A stretch of DNA of 27,838 nt from an uncultured Bacteroides sp. (lineage in GTDB: Bacteria; Bacteroidota; Bacteroidia; Bacteroidales; Bacteroidaceae), in NCBI GenBank assembly GCA_900542985.1, contig UQPQ01000038.1, forward strand, positions 1-27,838, read 5' to 3'. Below the pieces are notes generated by a model. That model saw only the letters and a list, made by a program, of their open reading frames with translations. It searched no databases and was not told the DNA's origin. The position numbers and the translations under genes were made by a program. This document shows, piece after piece, positions 25,049-27,838 of this stretch; the first letter of the stretch is position 1; every line of letters starts with the position of its first letter.

Positions 25049-25567
25049 TGAATAAAAAATGATACACAGAAAAAGTGCTCATATGGTAAAGTGACCGTTT
25101 TGCAGATAACAGACTTTTGAGAGGCATATTCTTGGAGAGATGAAATACGTAATACTTTTGAAATAATAAGGCTCTATTTATTATAAACAAGGTGGAAAAT
25201 TGTATTTTCTGGCTTTTTAAGTCTGTTATTATACTGCTGTTTTATTAATTTTGTATTTGCGCGATTGTAAGGAATTGAGGGGAATTCTGCGTGCGTTTAT
25301 AAGATTATTTCTGATTTTAGTTATTATTTGTTGCATTAGTTAAAATAGATTTATTTAAAAGTAAGTGAAGAGTTGCTGAAACTTTGATTATCAATGGGAT
25401 TTCAAAAATATTTGTGTCAGCTGGCAGAATATTTTATGAGACTTATGAAATGAGGCATGAACATTTTGATTTTTTAGTTGTTCTAGAGATAGTGTCTTGA
25501 TTGAAGCAGACACTGCAATAGGTATTTTTAATTGGTATAAACACAAAAGATTTTTATTTGAATTTTT
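25049..25567. other. AT-rich intergenic region without a gene
   Basis: This region of over 500 nt between divergent genes has no coding frame I can support. It is AT-rich. A small hairpin (AGTGTC 25491-25496, GACACT 25509-25514, 12-nt loop) is the only structure noted. No TAnnTTTG box at a suitable distance before the ATG at 25568 was found, so the promoter of the lipoprotein operon is unclear, possibly alternative-sigma or far upstream. Confidence 0.5.
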
Positions 25568-27424
25568 ATGATTAAAAAAGGGCTATTCTTGGCTTGCATA
25601 ATGTTTGCAAGTATTTCATGTACGGAACAGTTCGAGAATAACGGGGATATTGGTAATAGTAGAGGGAATGAAGCTGTTTTCAGGCTTTATTCTGCTGGTT
25701 TTGGTAATGCAGCCACACGGAGTGGCGAAACCGCAACCAAGGCCGTTTATGATTTTCTGGACTATTATATAGTAGATGAAAATGGTAAAGTAGTGACTGA
25801 TATCAAATCTAAATATAAGCCGGAAACGTCTGAGATCGTTGCGGAAGGATTGCATGAAGGAAGCTACCGATTGTTGGTGTTGGGAGTAAAAGGTGATAAA
25901 GAAAGTGATGGAGCAACAGTAAATAAGGTCACAGATGTGAATGATGTGTGGCTGAGCTTTCCGGAAGACCTAAGCAAACCATTGGACTGTGAGTATTTCT
26001 ATTCGGACACTCCTTTTGATGTTACTATAGTTGAATCGGAAGGCGGTAAACAGGAAACCATATTGAGTGAGGAAACTGTTACGCAACATCGAATTGTTGG
26101 TAAGGTGAAGTTTGATTTTGACTTCGAGAATATGTATATAGAATATTCTGTGACTAAAAATGTGGCAGATGTAGAAACTCCGAGATTTTATACTTCGATG
26201 ACGGCCAACAAGCAGTTTTCCGGAGAGAGCAATCGGGTACTGAATGATCTGAACCTGCTGGATGGAAAAGAGTATCTGTTTATGCCAACTGTTGAAGGAA
26301 GTGCACTGAATGGAGAAATAGGAATGGAGAGCCGGACGTATACAGGAGGAACCGTCTCGCAGACATATGGATTCAGTGGGATAAAGGTGCTTCCTAATCA
26401 GATTACAACTGTTAATACGGACGTAAATCATCCGGAAGATAATAGAGGAACCATGTTTATATCTTCAGTTGCATACAAGCATGGCAATCATAAAAAGATT
26501 CTTCAGGACGATGAAAAGAAAGGTGTGTATACAGATAAGTCTCAGCGTTCGTTTAATACATCCAATCCTTTACAATTGTCTGTGACAGATGAAGGACAGT
26601 TTCATATGCGTTTTTATTCTCCGCGTGATTTGGGACATGTAACTGTGAAGGCCCTGATTCCGGAAGTAAGTAATGAATGGATGGATTTTGCTTATTTGGA
26701 TACTATCCCTGCTTTTGGAGATGCATATGTGGATGTTCCTATGCTGAAAAAGCCGACTGTATGTAAAGGAGAAAGCGGACGTTTGATAAATGTACAGAAA
26801 CTTTCTGTCGCACAGTTGAAAAAGGCACAGTTTAAAATAGAGTCTCCTGAGGAATTTTGGAAAAAAATAGAAAAAATCCAGCATGGTTGGACAATATATT
26901 GGGGACTTTACGGAGGTGATCCTGATAGACCCGACGGTGGACCTGTAGGTAACTGGATGGGGATACGTCCGGTACACATTCGCGAATCAATCGCCTTGTT
27001 CCTCAATTTTACCTATATGATAGACATGCCTGAGCACGAACAGATTTTGGAGGAAAATAAAGATAAACTCTATGACGATAATAAGAATCCTATCGAAGTA
27101 GAGAGAGTCTTGCAGCAGATGAGACAACAGCGCACTTTGCAGGTTGGATTGGTTTATCCAGGTAATGGTGTGGGAGGATTAGGAGGAGGAACCACATTTG
27201 GAGCTTATCAGTCTGCCTGGTTCGATCATTACTCCAGTACTTATGCATGCAGTATCATGTTTCATGAATTAGGACATGTGATGGGATACGGGCACAGCAG
27301 TTCGTTTACTTATGGCCCTTGGGCAGAAAGCTTGATGAATAATTTTTATGTCAATAATTTGTATCAGATGCCTATTGACTCAAAAAGCTATTTGAATAGT
27401 TCAAGTAATCCAAACAAGTATTAA
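25568..27424 (+). CDS. fimbrillin-like lipoprotein with metzincin-type zinc protease motif
   Basis: This 618-residue protein starts with a lipoprotein signal peptide (ASISC, Cys18), so it is anchored in the outer membrane or exposed on the surface. Residues ~35-300 look like the Ig-like domains of FimB/Mfa-type minor fimbrial proteins (YIVDENGKVV, EGLHEGSYRLLVLGVKG, IKVLPNQITTVNTDV). The C-terminal part carries HELGHVMGYGH (566-576), which is the extended zinc motif HExxHxxGxxH of metzincin metalloproteases, followed by a possible Met-turn (ESLMNNFY, M590). The family is otherwise unknown to me. It is followed after 19 nt by a small lipoprotein gene, probably in the same operon. Function is inferred as a surface zinc protease or protease-fold adhesin; activity is untested. 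Confidence 0.8.
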   Translation: MIKKGLFLACIMFASISCTEQFENNGDIGNSRGNEAVFRLYSAGFGNAATRSGETATKAVYDFLDYYIVDENGKVVTDIKSKYKPETSEIVAEGLHEGSYRLLVLGVKGDKESDGATVNKVTDVNDVWLSFPEDLSKPLDCEYFYSDTPFDVTIVESEGGKQETILSEETVTQHRIVGKVKFDFDFENMYIEYSVTKNVADVETPRFYTSMTANKQFSGESNRVLNDLNLLDGKEYLFMPTVEGSALNGEIGMESRTYTGGTVSQTYGFSGIKVLPNQITTVNTDVNHPEDNRGTMFISSVAYKHGNHKKILQDDEKKGVYTDKSQRSFNTSNPLQLSVTDEGQFHMRFYSPRDLGHVTVKALIPEVSNEWMDFAYLDTIPAFGDAYVDVPMLKKPTVCKGESGRLINVQKLSVAQLKKAQFKIESPEEFWKKIEKIQHGWTIYWGLYGGDPDRPDGGPVGNWMGIRPVHIRESIALFLNFTYMIDMPEHEQILEENKDKLYDDNKNPIEVERVLQQMRQQRTLQVGLVYPGNGVGGLGGGTTFGAYQSAWFDHYSSTYACSIMFHELGHVMGYGHSSSFTYGPWAESLMNNFYVNNLYQMPIDSKSYLNSSSNPNKY

Positions 27425-27443
27425 TGTTTAAATTGTTTAGAAA

Positions 27444-27833
27444 GTGATAAGATTGGTTTATATAAAGAATGTAATAGCTGCAATATTTCTTTTGGGAATC
27501 ATGCAGTCTTGCAATAATAATGAATTATTTTCCGAGAAAGCAAACAATGGAGTGGTATCCGGTCAACTGTTGGAAAGCAGAGCTTCTGAAGAAGGAGGTG
27601 AAACTTCTTATTTTGCCGGAAAAGTGACTGCGGTAGCATTTGATGCTGATGGAGTAATTGTAATGGTTCGTGAGAACATTCAGGTAGACCAGAATGGTAA
27701 GTTTAGTGTAGTAATCGGAACAAAGGCTAAGAAATGTTATTTTATAGCCAATGCTCCCAAAGAAGTGATTCCTAATTTGGGAGTAACCTTAATTCCGCAA
27801 CACTATAATTTAACTTTATTTATAAGTTCCTGA
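27444..27833 (+). CDS. small lipoprotein, fimbrillin-like N-terminal fragment
   Basis: This 129-residue frame starts with GTG at 27444 and has a lipoprotein signal (LLGIMQSC). The mature part (YFAGKVTAVAFDADGVIVMV, GKFSVVIGTKAKKCYFIANAPKEV) resembles the start of fimbrillin or Mfa-like surface proteins, which are usually 250-400 residues. It stops with TGA at 27831-27833, five bases before the window end, so it may be a truly short protein or the first half of a frameshifted gene. It lies 19 nt after the metzincin-motif gene and is likely co-transcribed. Confidence 0.6.
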   Translation: MIRLVYIKNVIAAIFLLGIMQSCNNNELFSEKANNGVVSGQLLESRASEEGGETSYFAGKVTAVAFDADGVIVMVRENIQVDQNGKFSVVIGTKAKKCYFIANAPKEVIPNLGVTLIPQHYNLTLFISS

Positions 27834-27838
27834 GCAAC

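Overview
The window looks like chromosomal DNA of a gut Bacteroidales, most likely Bacteroides or Phocaeicola. Three things support this. The promoters have the Bacteroides form TTTG / about 19-20 nt / TAnnTTTG. Shine-Dalgarno sequences are essentially absent. The gene set (lipoprotein GH20, GH3 with a PA14 insert, a tRNA methyltransferase with the FSDP motif, a B12-dependent ribonucleotide reductase, fimbrillin-like lipoproteins) is typical of the group. No tRNA, rRNA, IS element, phage or CRISPR array is visible, and there is no SusC/SusD pair, so the glycosidases here are not part of a classical polysaccharide utilisation locus.

Layout. 1-535 is non-coding, with a hairpin and a leader-like stretch ending in a 16-codon ORF. 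536-2503 is a beta-N-acetylhexosaminidase lipoprotein. 2804-5097 is a two-gene overlapping operon: a protein resembling HpaII-type restriction endonucleases without a methyltransferase, then a fosmidomycin-resistance-type MFS pump. 5231-5947 is an exported protein with a DnaJ-type zinc finger. On the minus strand, 8537-6068 holds a patatin-like phospholipase followed by a cytoplasmic GH13 alpha-amylase. 8689-10556 is trmB-mrp. 10823-11194 (minus) is folB and 11339-13879 (minus) is the class II ribonucleotide reductase. 14221-14961 is a nitroreductase. 15147-16556 (minus) is dnaA. 16884-19006 (minus) is an amidase plus an MCE-domain lipid-transport protein. 19161-20711 holds a BASS-type transporter and a cysteine-rich hypothetical protein. 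20926-21555 is a metallophosphoesterase, 21812-24463 a GH3 glycosidase, and 24568-25002 (minus) an arsenate reductase/LMW phosphatase-like protein. 25568-27833 holds a lipoprotein with a metzincin zinc motif and a second small lipoprotein.

How the genes work together. Much of the window is housekeeping: replication initiation, dNTP supply, folate synthesis, tRNA modification, Fe-S carrier and peptidoglycan/envelope maintenance. Interspersed are accessory genes for glycan breakdown and the cell surface. The points most worth a second look are: (i) the orphan HpaII-like protein, whose expected catalytic lysine is an arginine, translationally coupled to an efflux pump; (ii) two copies of a related palindromic intergenic element (10687-10785 and 20712-20806); (iii) the fimbrillin-like lipoprotein with a C-terminal HExxHxxGxxH motif; (iv) a 15-bp perfect inverted repeat upstream of dnaA; and (v) an Mrp ATPase lacking the CxxC motif. 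All family assignments are from recognition of motifs in the translated sequence; no database search was run.
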